From the NCBI GenBank assembly GCA_963556145.1, contig OY744461.1, positions 9,000,891 to 9,064,890 of the forward strand: a stretch of 64,000 bases of DNA. The letters are read 5' to 3'. A model generated the notes under the pieces. The model searched no databases. It was not told the origin of the DNA and saw only the letters and a program-made list of their open reading frames with translations. Shown piece after piece: positions 22,797-34,272 of this stretch. This DNA is from Hygrocybe punicea (Eukaryota > Basidiomycota > Agaricomycetes > Agaricales > Hygrophoraceae). Position 1 is the stretch's first letter. Each line of letters starts with the position of its first letter. The position numbers and the translations under genes were made by a program.

Positions 22797-24086
22797 ATGG
22801 CGGAGCCGCCCCCTATGGCTGACCCCCCTTCTCCTCATATCATTGTATCTCCCCCATCTCCAATGGCATCAGCCTCAAAGTCAAAGTCAAAGTCAAAGTC
22901 AAAGGCCAAGGCTAAGGGTAAGGCGGGTGGAGAGAACTCTGGTGACAAGACACCTTGCCTGCAGTCACGGTGGAGTGACAAAGAAACTGGTTTCCTTATC
23001 GATTTCCTCCTGCAGCACAAGGCAGAGGCGGGTGATGGTGCAAATTTCAAGGCAGCAACCTGGAATGCTGCTGCTGCTGCAATGGCCAAAACCCCCCCTG
23101 AAAAGGGGATTCCCAAGTCGGCCGCTTCTTGCCAATCTAGATGGGGGAGGGTGAGTGACTTCTGACTTGTAATAATAGTATGCTGATGTTTCAATTCAGT
23201 TAAGGGAGATCTATCATGACGTGGAGCCCCTCACAAGACTGTCTGGCTTACCCTGGGACCATACGCGTGGGCTTAACATCGATGAGAACATTCAGCCGGT
23301 CTGGGATAAATATATCGAGGTATTATTATCTGCCCTCTTCTCTCTATTCCATTGACAGTCATGTAGAAACATCCCAAAGCCCGTCCCTTCCGCAACAAGG
23401 GCTGGGACCTCTATGTTGATATGCAGCAATTGATGCCATCCCATGGGAAGGGGGAAAACGTTTACCAGCCCTCGCAGTCTACTTCCCAGGGTGCAGTACT
23501 CAGCTCCCCCTCTTCGTCAGGAGAAGGAAATCATGAAGGACATAGTGATTCATCACCCGATGAGAGCCATCCCCCTCCGCCTTCCTCCCTGCCCCCAAGT
23601 CCCCCTCGACCAGGTAAGGGGAAGAAACGTAAAGAAACACCAACTTCAACATCCGCATCTGTATCAGATCTAACAATATCCTCTCTCATCGATACCGAGG
23701 GAAGCGCCTCCAAGCGTGCTCGTATAACTGGTCCTGTCGCCTTAAACGGCATCAGGGAGGAAATGTCGACATTCAACACCACTCTACGCACTATGTCTGA
23801 GCACAAAATCCATCGGGCAGAGATCCTGCCCCGTCCGCCCCCACCCGACCCTTCCGATGCTCAAGTTAGGCAGGCAGCCCAAGACTTATTGCAGGAAAAG
23901 GATAAATATCTTGATGACGACACGATGATTGCCATGTTCGACTTGTTCGCAGAGAGTCCCGTATGGGCGCAAACCTACCTTGGTATCCGCAGAGACAGCC
24001 TGCGCCAGCTCTGGATTAAGAGAGAGCTTGAGAAGGTTGGCCGCATGATTCCTGACTTTGCCGCTCCACCCCCCCTCCCCCAATAA
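22797..24086 (+). CDS. Harbinger Myb/SANT-like DNA-binding protein
   Basis: Three exons, 22797-23150, 23200-23319 and 23367-24086, give 397 residues with no stop; introns of 49 and 47 bp have GTGAGT...TTCAG and GTATTA...TGTAG borders. The first ATG outside the terminal repeat is used. Residues 1-55 are Pro/Ser-rich with a Lys/Ser run. About 57-118 form a trihelix/Myb-like domain (RWSDKETGFLIDFL, ATWNAAAAAM, CQSRWGR), continuing in exon 2 with WDHTRGLNID. The middle is Ser/Pro-rich with a basic GKKRKE motif. The C-terminus is helical (QAAQDLL, DLFAESPVWAQTYL). In Harbinger elements this partner binds the ends and brings the transposase to the nucleus. Confidence 0.9.
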
Positions 24087-24252
24087 TTCTTTTTTTACTT
24101 TTTTACTTGCCAGCCTCAGTATTTTTCTGTACCTTTGTATTTTTCTATACCTCACAAATGATATCGACGGTCCAAAAGAAAGAGCGGTCTCATAGTATTG
24201 TTCTGAGCAAAATACATGGCAAAAAAGATTCGGAGTACATGGCAAAAAAAAA

Positions 24253-25582
24253 TTACAGAGACACCGTCATCAGCCTTTCCTGGGCTTCCCTCGCCTCCTG
24301 CTCACGGGCCTCCCTTTCTTGAAGGAATTGGTTGTAATCCAACCACATCTTTTCTGCCATAACATCTCGCATGTCAGATGCCGCTTCGCGAGATGCACGG
24401 CTCGGCAATCCATCCGAAAGCATTCCAAAGACATCTGGATCGACGTGGGGAGGGAGTATGTCCTGGTCATCATTATAGTCCTCTGCATCAGTGGGGTCGT
24501 ATCGGCGGATGAAATTATGGAGGGCGCAGAGGGCTGGTGGAATGCGAGCTTGCACCTTCAGGCTATATTCGGGGGGTAGGAGGAGGAGCCGGAAACGATG
24601 TTTTAGGACACCGAATATTCGTTCCACCACATTTCGAGCAGACGAATGACGAAGATTAAATAATTCTTTTTTATTCATCGGTGCTCGATCTCCGTGTCAT
24701 TCATCAAGATGATAACATTGGCCGCGATAGGGAATCAAGAGTTGTTGTGTAAGTGCGAAACCCGCATCAGCGAGGTAGTACTTGCCGGGGGGGATTCGGA
24801 AGTCGTGGCGGCGAGCGTCATTGTAGATTGCGGCATCAGCTACTGACCCATCCCATCCACTGAGAACATAAACAAATCGCATGTCGAACGAACATGCCAT
24901 CAGGCAGTTCTGGGACAAGAACCCTTTGCAATTACAGGATGCAGCTCGATCAGCTTTGGGTGGGACGCAATTGATGTGAGTGCCATCGACGGCACCCAAC
25001 ACGTCAGTGAAGTATGGGAAAAATTTTGGATTGCTGGATATTTCAGGGGCAGTGGGATCACCGCGCTTTGGAAGAGTGACATATTTCATATAGAACGGTG
25101 AGGATGAAAAGGCGAGAAGCATCCTGCGGAAGCAGCTGTGGTAAGGTGGTCATTAAACTTGAAATTAATGGGGATGGGGGAACTGACTTGGATATGGTAC
25201 CATTGGCATGTTGGAACCGCTCACTAAGTTGTCGAATTGTGTTACCGGTGATGCATGCATGAAGGAAGATTGCAAGCTGCTCGGGTAGGGTGACGTGTTT
25301 CATATCCTTATAGCCCATCTTGTGTAGTGTTTTAAGAAGGGCTTGGAACACCCGGAGATGTACTCCAAGAGCGATTTTGATGCGATCAGGGTGCCCCATC
25401 ATGAGTTCATTGACCCACGCAACTCCAGAGAATGCAGAATTGTGATGAGGAATTTTGTCGTAGTAAGTCTCAGCCCAGGCCACAGCGGTACGACAAAGAA
25501 AGCCAAAAAGACCAACAATGGCCAGATCGTCAATACCAACGCCAAAGACGTCAGAATCAGAATCAGAATCAGAGTCAGCCAT
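24253..25582 (-). pseudogene. Harbinger DDE transposase, one in-frame stop
   Basis: Minus strand, exon 1 25582-25188, intron 25187-25136 (52 bp, GTCAGT...CACAG), exon 2 25135-24253; about 425 codons. The start is the ATG giving MADSDSDSD; upstream codons lie inside the terminal repeat. An N-terminal helical domain (QLSERFQHANGTISNCFRRM across the intron) precedes the DDE nuclease: GAVDGTHIN (first Asp, about 24985), YYLADAGF (second Asp, about 24765), NVVERIFGVLKHRF (Glu, about 24625). A TGA at 24699-24697 stands where YHL-EW-G normally has Trp, so TGG to TGA is the likely lesion. Otherwise the frame is clean to the C-terminal EREAREQEAREAQ coil. Confidence 0.88.
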
Positions 25583-25731
25583 TGCACTGAGGCAACGATA
25601 AAATGATAATGGATAGTATGCGCGCAGCTCAGGAAGGAAACGGAGTTTGTCAGCAATGTCCGGCATGTCCGGCATGTCTTGGAAACAATGAGGAGTGTTT
25701 GGTTACCGAGTTACTGAACAGGCCCTCACTA

Positions 25732-26030
25732 ATTGTTCATGGTCTTGTTTGATATGAATTCCAAGCAGTAATGTAGGCTTTCCAATGACCATTACCATGT
25801 ACTTTTCTTTCAGCTGGTCAATTATCCACTGATTCATTGCTCAGTTGTTTGCATTGATATGCACTCAGCCATGCTGACCACAAAATCAACATATCAGACA
25901 CATCCAAGCTACCTGTCAAGATGACCTCAATATGCTGCGACTTCGCGATGGCTTGTGACCATAAAAGTGACCTCTCAAACCTTTTATCATCATCTCCAAC
26001 AAAGTTGTGGACAAAGATAAAGAATCCCCA
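25732..26030 (-). pseudogene. Second copia copy, RT palm fragment
   Basis: Minus strand. IGKPTLLLGIHIKQDHEQ can be followed at 25800-25740 (with frame changes) up to the target site of element G; it continues at 21893. Further upstream (25990-25860) a YVDDML-like trace and SNESVDN are visible. Heavily mutated. Confidence 0.6.
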
Positions 26031-26050
26031 AATCAGATTGATCCTGCTAC

Positions 26051-27740
26051 TGTTGGATAATCATTCGCCTTTCATTCACTACTACCCCATTTCATCCTAG
26101 ACAGCCTAACTCTTTTAGTGTACACTTAATCCCTTTATTTTGCCAAACCCCTTCTTCCTTTGTTATGAGATTGTCTTTATCTTCCTTTCAGAACCCTCTC
26201 TGACTATGTTCCCATGTGATTTCTCATTCTCCCAATCCCTTTTAGAGTACATTTCCTATCTTTCCACTACATCTTGATTCATTCCGATCTCTGATTCTCA
26301 TTGTATAAAAGAGATGTGTAGATTATGCTTAAAGCAAGCAGATCAACTCATCATTACCCATCTCATTTCATTGTACATTCCCCCCAAGTCATTATGATGT
26401 CACTCCACACCAAGTCAACTACAATTTACCCAACATTACTCTTTGACCCTCAATCACCATCATGACATCAATCACTTTAGTTGCACTATCAGTTGCAATT
26501 GTCACCATACTTGTAGCGTAAGGCATGTCATGACTCTGGGTAACCCACGGGTCACAATGGGTTTACCCATGGGAAAACTTGTGGGTATCTTACTCATGAG
26601 TACCATTTACCAGTTGTCTGAAATACTCATGGATCTGGGTGTCCATGTATTATCTCTCAGGTACATGTGTGAGTACTTGTGGGTCACAGTCAAAACTCAT
26701 TCTCTGTAGATACTCAAATGTTTAATTTTTGTGTTAATTTTTGTGTATGAAATTGTGGGAACTTAGATCATGTGATCTTAAACATAGACACGAAACGTCA
26801 ACTCAACAATAACAGCATCACTCACAAGACAAAATGGTAAGCCCTCAAAGAATCTTCACTTTACTGACATTTTATTACACAGAGAAACATGATGAGGACA
26901 GCGGTAGCAGAAGCACCACCAACACCAACACCAACACCTGCCAACACCCATGCCAACACCATGCCCACACCCACACCACACCCACGCAGGGAGTGGTGCA
27001 TCCACCCCTGCTGCTAAGATAAGTTCTCTTTGTCATTTATTTTATTTATGTGGCAGCAGCTCACAGCAACCACGGCAGCCACAGCTACAACAAAAACTGC
27101 AGCAGCAACAACTGCAGCAGCAGCAGCAGCAATGACAGCAGCAATGGTGGCAGCAGCAATGCAGCAGCAATGACAGCAGCAATGGTGGCGGCAGCAATGC
27201 AGCAGCAATGGTGGCAGCAGCAACGCAGCAGCAATGGCAGCAGTGGCATTGGCAGCAGCAACAATGGCAGCAGCAGCAATGGTGGCACCAACAATGGCAG
27301 CAACAACAGCACCAGCAGCAATGCAACAGCAATAGCTGCAGTGGTGGCACAGTGCTGCTGAAGGTCCCCCTCCCCACTCCTCCCAACTCCTTGCAACCCC
27401 AGGCCCACATCAGTTGACATGGCACTGTGGCTTGCAAGGAAATTTGAAAGTGGAGGAGGATGGTTCGCAGTCCAAAGCGCATCGAGTCCCAGGTCACCTG
27501 CGAGTACCTGAGTATCCATGGGTAGCTGACCTGTGGATCGGAGTCCAGTGGATTGAGAAACCCACATGGATCTGAGTAAGTAAATTTTGATTAAAAAAAC
27601 TTGCGAGTTCAGATCCAGATCACCCATGAGTGCACTTGTGACATGCCTTATTGTGGAGGCTTACCCTTTCACTTCCTCACATCTATACCAGTTGTAGAGT
27701 GTTGGTTTGGTGCCTAGCACCTTGACTAGCATATCATATT
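26051..27740 (+). repeat. Putative LTR split by element B2
   Basis: Starts TGTTGGATAATC at 26051 and contains GTATAAAAGAGATGTG at 26303 on the plus strand. After element B2 (26519-27650) the sequence runs to a primer-binding-like TTGGAGCCCACTG at 27741-27753, immediately followed by gag-related sequence. The same GGAGCCC motif follows the other LTRs here. I could not find its partner LTR. Confidence 0.45.
26519..27650 (+). mobile_element. Element B2: second copy of the B family
   Basis: 1132 bp with the same ends as B (TAAGGCATGTCAYGA; right end GACATGCCTTA) and flanking octamers TTGTAGCG / TTGTGGAG (6 of 8). The non-repeat parts are about 85-90% like B. Intron-like 26837-26882 (GTAAGC...TTTACTGAC...ACACAG); hairpin 1 26986-27011 (GCAGGG/CCCTGC); donor relic AAG^ATAAGT at 27018; CAG/CAA repeats 27080-27340; hairpin 2 27389-27439 with CCTTGCAA/TTGCAAGG arms. 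The repeat core differs completely from B's 15-bp minisatellite. Confidence 0.88.
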
Positions 27741-27744
27741 GGAG

Positions 27745-28412
27745 CCCACTGTGAGGGGGTGATTTCTCACTTTGAAAAATAGCTTCTACATCTTCTCCCA
27801 TTTATTCCCCATTAATATCTCTCTCTTCCTCAGACTCTTCACCACCATCCCTGGTCACTGCAGTACCAATACCAGCCCCTTCAACCCAGTGATATAGTCT
27901 CTGATCCAGGCCTCATGATTCTGTGCCTATAGTTCACCAAAGATCACCCAGTCCCCACTACGACCTCTTTGGTATCAGAACCTCTAATTCTTCATTGAAC
28001 AGAACCCACACTTCCAAGACTACCAAGTAGTCCAACATTGCCCCAGTCATTCACACCATTGACAGTAGATCAAACATTGTTGACAACGTCTGGCAATTGT
28101 CACACACTAGATCAAGAACTTTGAACAGCACTTTGATGTGTTGATTCTTCAGAAGACATCGAGTCCGACTGCAGCCTCTCACATTTCTTTACTTCATCAC
28201 CCATGTAATCATTCCATCTCAAACTCATCTACAACCACCTCTGACTCATCCGAAATACCACCTACAATGTCCAAACCAGCTTTTACAACCCCTCCCACAA
28301 TGCCAGGTTGTGGTCACTCAACTGCTCTAGCATTTTCCCCTTCTCAACCAAGAGAACTCCAGTGATACTTCAATGATCTTGAACACTTGCTCACCAGCTG
28401 TGTGATTGCCGA
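27745..28412 (+). pseudogene. Ty3 gag N-terminal fragment
   Basis: The end of the segment reads PGCGHSTALAF-PSQPRELQ, stop, YFNDLEHLLTSCVIAD (28300-28411), the same start of the gag core as element X (PARGHSTAPTF...NRFFEEVEILA). It belongs to an X-like Ty3 family, lies downstream of a GGAGCCC primer site, and is cut at 28412 by element C. Upstream 27760-28130 has only short frames. Confidence 0.6.
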
Positions 28413-29107
28413 TAGGGTTGACCACGGGTACGGGTTTACCCACAGTATTTCCTAAACAGGTCACATGGGTACGGGTACGGGTACGGTGTCCAAAAACGGA
28501 CACCATACCCATACCGTCACCTGTACCCATGGTGTACGGGTTTGGGCGGTTTGGCCAATGCACGACGACTACCACAACAACAACAACAACAACTGTGACA
28601 ACAACAACAACAACAACTATGAATACAAAAGCAACGACAACAACGACAACGATAATGACAACGACAACGACAACGACAATGACAATGACAATGACAATGA
28701 GCGTTTATGGATGGCCAGAGATACGAGAAAACAGCCAGAGAGGTGGTGCACCCACCCTCTGGCTGTCAGGTACATCTTTGTCATTATCTCATTAAAGTTT
28801 TTTGTGCTAATTGCTTGTTACTTTATTATTTTAGTTCCACTGGTTGTCTTTGCCAAACGACAACAATGAGGACTCAGACTGCATGCAATGACACGACGAC
28901 AATGTGGTGTCGGTCGCACACAACCACAGGACGTGATGACGATGACGTGACGTGACAACATGACGGCAACATCGGCGGCGGCGGCTCTGGCCTAATGGCC
29001 ATGCCATTCCATCGACAACGATGTGGTGTCAGTCGCATCACCATCCAGGGACCACCAGGCCATCACCAAACACCCGCGCCATGTCAATTGATGTGTGCTC
29101 GGTGTTT
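28413..29107 (+). mobile_element. Element C: 3'-truncated hairpin element
   Basis: Begins TAGGGTTGACCACGGGTACG at 28413 with GGTACGGGT subterminal repeats. Then CAA/CGACAA/CAATGA repeats (28571-28700); hairpin 1 28731-28766 with 10-bp arms ACAGCCAGAG/CTCTGGCTGT around GGTGGTGCACCCACC; intron-like 28770-28834 (GTACAT...GTGCTAATTG...TTTTAG); hairpin 2 29067-29108 with CAAACACC/GGTGTTTG arms. It stops at the base of hairpin 2, where Ret-2's LTR starts, so the right terminus is missing. Its start matches that of F at 47388. Confidence 0.8.
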
Positions 29108-29642
29108 GTTACTTTTCACCCCGATCTAACCCCCGCTTCTGACCCCGCTTCTGACTCTGCATCCAACAATGATGTCATAACCTGGGTCCAGAACATTATT
29201 GACGACAATCGACGATGGTATCCTAATCCATGTGATTATCCTCATCATCCGATCACCACCGACGAATCATCGAGATCACACATGCTCTTACACACACTCA
29301 ATAACACCGCACAGCGTAACCACCAGATCAGTTGTCTGCTGACACCAGACCCACAACGCAGCTGTTGGCCACCACGATGGCACCCCAAAACGCATAGACC
29401 ACGAAGTGAACCAAGACACCATTCATACCGGAGCTTATCCTCCTCGCAGCCACGCATGATGAAGAAGCCTGCCCTGAAGACGTTGTAGTGTATATAAACC
29501 CGAACACTTGTAGTCAGTAACCTTAAGTCTAGTTTAGCTACCTTCACCCCAATCGCAACCTTGATTACCCCGACAAAACTCCCCCCTTTTACGCTTTGTA
29601 CTCGCTTATTTCTTATCCATTCTCTGTTTGGTTGATTGTTAC
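29107..29642 (+). repeat. 5' LTR of Ret-2
   Basis: Homologous to 5908-6408. TATATAAACCCG at about 29492, transcription-initiator-like region 29530-29600, and primer-site motif CGGAGCCCGC at 29643. The left limit is uncertain by a few bases because it abuts element C (TGTTTGTTAC). An open frame through most of the LTR is shared with Ret-1. Confidence 0.7.
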
Positions 29643-29919
29643 CGGAGCCCGCAATAAGACAGCAATCTGTAACATAAAACTAGACTTCTCCCAACTCCCT
29701 TTACAATCATCCAAGACAACCTGGACCCACAACGGTACTGAACACTGGAATCAGACCTTGACGAAGAATATCACCTGACACCTGAAACGCCGGATTCTAA
29801 ATGAATTTGACCAATACATCACAACACAAACAACCTTCAGACCCTCGACTCTCCCCTCGACATCATTTTCTCCTACAACAACTCCTACTCAACATCAAAC
29901 TCACTTCCGCACAACAACA

Positions 29920-30906
29920 ATGTCCGAACCTGAACCAGATACCATTGTTGCACCCGCAGCCCTGACAACTCCGAAATCTCATGTTGCTCCGCCAGCTAAA
30001 TATGATGGAAACAAAGAAGGTTTCAAGACATTCATCCGAAGTGCATACGTGTACATCAGAGCAAACACCGCTCACTTCGACTCGGATGAAAAGTAGATCC
30101 TTTTCATCCTTTCCTATTTGCAGGGAGGACTCGCCGGGCGATGGGCAGATGAATACACTGACATCGCACTCACGCATGAACCGATCAAATTTGGAACAAT
30201 GTCAGACTTCCTTATTGAATTTCGGCAACATTTCAAGAAACCAGACCAGAAGAAGGACGCGTTGACGAAGCTCAATGAATTGAAACAAGGAAAGATGACG
30301 GCAGATGAATTTTGGATTGAATTCGATACACTCTGCCGAATGTCAGGATTATCCAAGACTGACAATATCGCATATCTCGTTCAACTCGTTGAACTTCACA
30401 TGAATAAACCCTTGATCGACCAAATCTACACCCTGTTGAACATTCCCACTACTATCAATGAATGGCGTATGCAAACAACAAGGCTTGATCAGCAATGGCG
30501 ACACCGTCAGGAACAAATACATTCCATGTCTACGTACACCCCGAAATCGCGGTATACCGTGACACATGCAACAACTACAATGCAGACAACATCGACACCA
30601 GTAAAACCACAATCCGAATCCGTTCCCATGGATGTCAACACAAGAAGAACTCAACCAAGACAACAGACATTCACACGCCTGACGGACGAGCAATGTCTCG
30701 AATATATGAAGAAAGGAATTTGTTTCAAATGTCGACAACTGGGACATGTTTCACGTAATTGTCCAGAACAACGAGGACAACAAGTCTGGTCCATGCAGAC
30801 CACAACACAAACCCTGAAACAACAACAGGATGATGGCAAGGACACCAGGATAGCTGCACTCATGGATGAGTTGGCATTGTTGAAGAAGAAGCAAGAGGAT
30901 TTTTAA
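29920..30906 (+). pseudogene. Ret-2 gag, single stop
   Basis: ATG at 29920 gives about 328 codons with one TAG at 30094-30096 (CAG expected). Retrotransposon gag core (AKYDGNKEGFKTFI, LQGGLAGRWADEY, FRQHFKKPDQK) is followed by a CCHC zinc knuckle CFKCRQLGHVSRNC at about residue 270 and a basic/helical C-terminus ending LLKKKQEDF. It packages element RNA. In the intact element the reading continues into 42640, beyond X. Confidence 0.85.
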
Positions 30907-30917
30907 CAAAGCGACGT

Positions 30918-31692
30918 TGTAAAGGCGAGGTTGGGGTGGCTGTGGAATAATAATCCTAAGCCTGTGGGGGTCAGCGTGAAAGTGACTAGGAATAGTCTAG
31001 CAAGCTTCAGTAAGATGATAGGATGTAAATGATAAGAAGCCACCAAGTAAACTACTGAAATCTATCGAGGCTGGTCGAAGCCGATGGTGTCGGGTACGGC
31101 GGGTCGGGTGTCGGGTGACAAGAAACGTAGAGATTAAGACGGTAGAAGGACGGGGAGAGCGTCGAGGAAACCGACGAGTAGTGTGTGCGATGGATTTTAC
31201 TGAGAGACTGATTCTCAGAGAGAGGAAACAGGGGAACTGGTTTCTTATTTTGAGACGGCGCTTGGGCACTGTTTTTATACTACAAATTTCTGTACCTAGA
31301 TTCGGACGAGAGTCCTCGGCCGATGAGAGGAAACAAAGGAGAATAAAAATGGGGAAGTAGGAAGAGCATTGCGAGGCGACGATGACAGGGAAAATGGGTG
31401 GAAGATATAAAAACCGTAAAAGATGCAATATACTTTACTATATCCCCATAAGGGAGACGCTAGGCATGAATAAGGCAAGTCCGATGTCGGGATCCCAGTC
31501 CGATGAGATCTATCTTTGATATTTGAAGTTCCGTGAGTTTAGGAGATAGACCGACCAGGTACGTGAGCGGCCGTGCTAGTTGGTATGCATCAGGTTGCGT
31601 CGGGTTCGAGCGTAGATTGCTAGAGACGTCGGGTTCGAGCGGATTCGCTAGATATTGATGTTACGGCCTCAGAGGGTCGAGGACCCTCTACA
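30918..31692 (-). repeat. 3' LTR of X
   Basis: TGTAAAGG...CCCTCTACA. On the minus strand GTATAAAAACAG at about 31282-31271 is a good TATA box. Purine-rich AGAAGACCCAAGGAGA (31708-31693, minus strand) directly precedes it and can serve as polypurine tract. Confidence 0.92.
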
Positions 31693-31918
31693 TCTCCTTG
31701 GGTCTTCTAATAGAGACCATCCGTGGTCGAGAATATGGGGTCTCCAAATGCGGGTCGTGAATGTGGCCAATCACGTGAGCGGCCAAACAACGGCAAAGTA
31801 AAAAAAATAAAAAAAATCTCATTGTTGATCCGACCTTTCCTCTACACCATCACACGTCCACAATGTCCCAAGTCTATGACAATTTCCTCGCCTTCGTCGA
31901 AAGCATTGAACCCGATGT

Positions 31919-32991
31919 TAGTGTTGCCGTAGTTCGGTTCCGAACCTAGCCGAACCCGGTTCAAACCCCGAACCGAACCCTAAGTTCGGTCTAAGTTCAG
32001 CCAAGTGCTGAACCGGACCGCGGGTTCAGTTCCGGGTTTCGAGGCCTGCCGGATTTCCTGAACGGCTCCAAACCGCGTTCAAACCGCGAACGCGGATATT
32101 TTTAAGGTATTGATTTCATTTGTTTTTCGTATTTCTTTACTTACTATTTCGTGTTAAATGGCATCATGTGACCGGCTGTGACCTTTCACGCAACACAGCA
32201 ACTTCAACGCGGGTTGAACACAACATAAATTGTGTTGTGTTCAAAGGTAAGTTTCCATTTTTTTCTTAACTTTACTAATGTTATTTGCGGCAGGCAACTC
32301 GACTGCGACCACATCGCAACCACATTGGCACAAGATGAATGCCAACGCCAACGCAATGCCAACGGACGCGGGGCAGCCGCAACACCACCACCACCACCAC
32401 CACCACCACCAGCGGCGGCAACGGCAACGGCAAAGGCAACGGCAACCAGGCAACGACAACGGCAACGGCCAGCAGCAGCAGCAACAGCGGAAGCAGCAGC
32501 GCCGGCAGCAACGGCAGCAGCAGCAGCAGCAGTGGCAGCGGCAACAGCCAAAGCCATCCAACATCACCACCAGCGGCGGCAACAACAACGGCAACCACAA
32601 CTATGATGGCCAGCAGCAGCAGCAATGCCGGCAGCAGCAGCAACAGCAACAGCAACAACGGCGGCAGCAGCAACGGCGGCAGCAGCAATGGCGACGGCAG
32701 CAGCAGCAGCGCCGGCAGCGGCAGCAACGGCAGCAGTGACAGCGGCGGCAGCAGCAGTGCCGGACGGCTCCCCCGCAGCCCAACTACCTCGCGAAGTGTA
32801 GCGCCGTATCGATTGATACGTGCCTGCCATTCGCGAGGAGAACGGAGCTCATGGGGTGAGCCCACCTCGGAGAAACAGTTCAATGCCGTCCGGGTCCAGG
32901 TTTGGCCATGCGCCAAACCGGACCCAAAGTTCAGTTCACGGTTCCGCCAAAAAGGGTCAGAACCGGACCGAACTGAACTTCGGCAACACTA
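31919..32991 (+). mobile_element. Element D: non-autonomous hAT-like element with hairpins
   Basis: 1073 bp with perfect duplication CCCGATGT (31911-31918, 32992-32999) inside the antisense gene of X. Ends TAGTGTTGCCGTAGTTCGGT / TAGTGTTGCCGAAGTTCAGT with GGTTC-type subterminal words. Hairpin 32214-32244 (TTGAACACAACA arms) leads straight into AAG^GTAAGT; intron-like 32247-32293 (TTTACTAATG branch, GCGGCAG). CAC/CAG/CGGCAA repeats 32380-32760. Hairpin 2 at 32788-32837 with CTCGCGAA/TTCGCGAG arms around CGTATCGATTGATACG. Confidence 0.92.
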
Positions 32992-34272
32992 CCCGATGTC
33001 TGGGTGGACTACGAAGAGGCCGTTAATGCGGTCACCGTGTTTCACAGCGACGATCTCGTAACAATGGTGGACGGCAACGAGGGGATGGCCCAACAATGGT
33101 TAAGCAGCCGCAAGAAAGCGCTGGTGAGTTTCCCGATTGATCACGCATGTCCTAAGATAGCTCATGTCGTCCCGCTAGCATGCTTATAATGGAATCGTCG
33201 CGGAACTCCGAGCTGGTGGTACGAGGCCAGTAACGCCACCATTATGGGCCGACCGCCAATCGTATGCCAACGATGTCGAAGAGTGGCTGAAAGAAGCGGT
33301 GGACCGAGAGAGGCAGGAAAAGGAAGAAGCTAGATGGCGGGCGGATGAAGAAGCGGCTACGCGGGAAGAGGAGGCCAGATGGATGGCAGAGGCAAATGCA
33401 CGAGCAGAAGTGGAGAAAAGGTGAAAGGCGGCAGAGGAAAGGCGGGAGCGGCTTAGAATAGAACAACACGAGCAGCACTGGAATCAAGAAGCGGACCGGG
33501 TCAAAAGGGATGGAGCCGCGTATCGGCGGCGGCTCAGCGAAGAACGGCAAGCTGAAGCAAACGCATCGGTCGCAGGTGAACCAAGGACTGAGTCGATTCC
33601 AGAAGGCGAAGCCGCAGTCGAGCCAGAGGAAGGCCCCGTTGACCCGGCACCAGAGACACCGGCCGATGTAGAAGACGTAGATACGCCGGGCGTAGAGACC
33701 GGAGACCTGGCTGGTACGACGGTGAGTTCCTGTGTCGGTTCATTTGTTCTTTAGTCACTGATCCTGGTAACAGTTCACCGGGCCATTTCCCCTACAACCC
33801 TGCACCAACTGCGTCAAGGCTCAAGAGGCGTGTCGAGGCGTCATGGGCTACGTGTGCGAATGATGCCGGAGGCTGAAAAAAAGATGTACTAATGCTACAC
33901 ACCGGACGGGTGGGGGTCGGCGCAAGGTGGATACCGGAAAGGGCAAAGAGGTCGCGGTCGGCACGAGGAAGCCGTTGTCGTTCATGAGAAAGCCCATCTG
34001 CAGTAGGCCTGCCCGGGCCTCAACGAGCAAACCGCGGGTCGAGGATGTGGAGTCGGTCAAGGATGATGAACGAAGACGAGGAGGAGTCGGAGGAAGAGCG
34101 GCCGACGAAAAGACTTAGGGCGGCCTCGGCAGCAAACCCGTTCGTTTTGACAATGGAGAATTACAAGCAAGTGTCGGCGCGGCTAGCGGTCCTTACGGAG
34201 GAGCTGGGAGCCCTGGGCACCAACGTCAACCGTCACCTCGTCCACTTCGGTCAAGAGTTCCAGCGGCTTCGC

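Larger units (their letters stand above)
22695..25725. mobile_element. Complete PIF/Harbinger element
   Basis: 3031 bp with 84-bp terminal inverted repeats (22695-22778 and 25642-25725; two mismatches by eye) starting GGGCCTGTTCAGTAACTC, and a 3-bp duplication TCA at 22692-22694 and 25726-25728. It carries two convergent genes, a Myb/SANT-like protein (+) and a DDE transposase (-), the standard Harbinger pair. Only one inactivating change is visible. Confidence 0.95.
21911..25731. mobile_element. Element G: hAT-like non-autonomous element holding the Harbinger element
   Basis: Outside the Harbinger insertion G is about 790 bp, AT-rich, with dense GAACC/GGTTC subterminal words (GGTTCAGTTCAAGGTTCAG repeats at 21930-22040 and 22585-22690). 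Left end GTGATGGTATGG; right end, inverted, TAGTGATGGTCAGG at 25731. The target octamer is ATTGTTCT at 21886-21893 and ATTGTTCA at 25732-25739, in copia RT; the left copy is separated from the element by 17 bp. No gene and none of the hairpins of elements A-F. Confidence 0.7.

Noticed and set aside
32241..32916. Poly-Gln/Ala/Gly 'proteins' in element D
   Set aside because: Translations of CAG/CGG/CAC repeats in several frames at once; element boundaries and target duplications explain the region.
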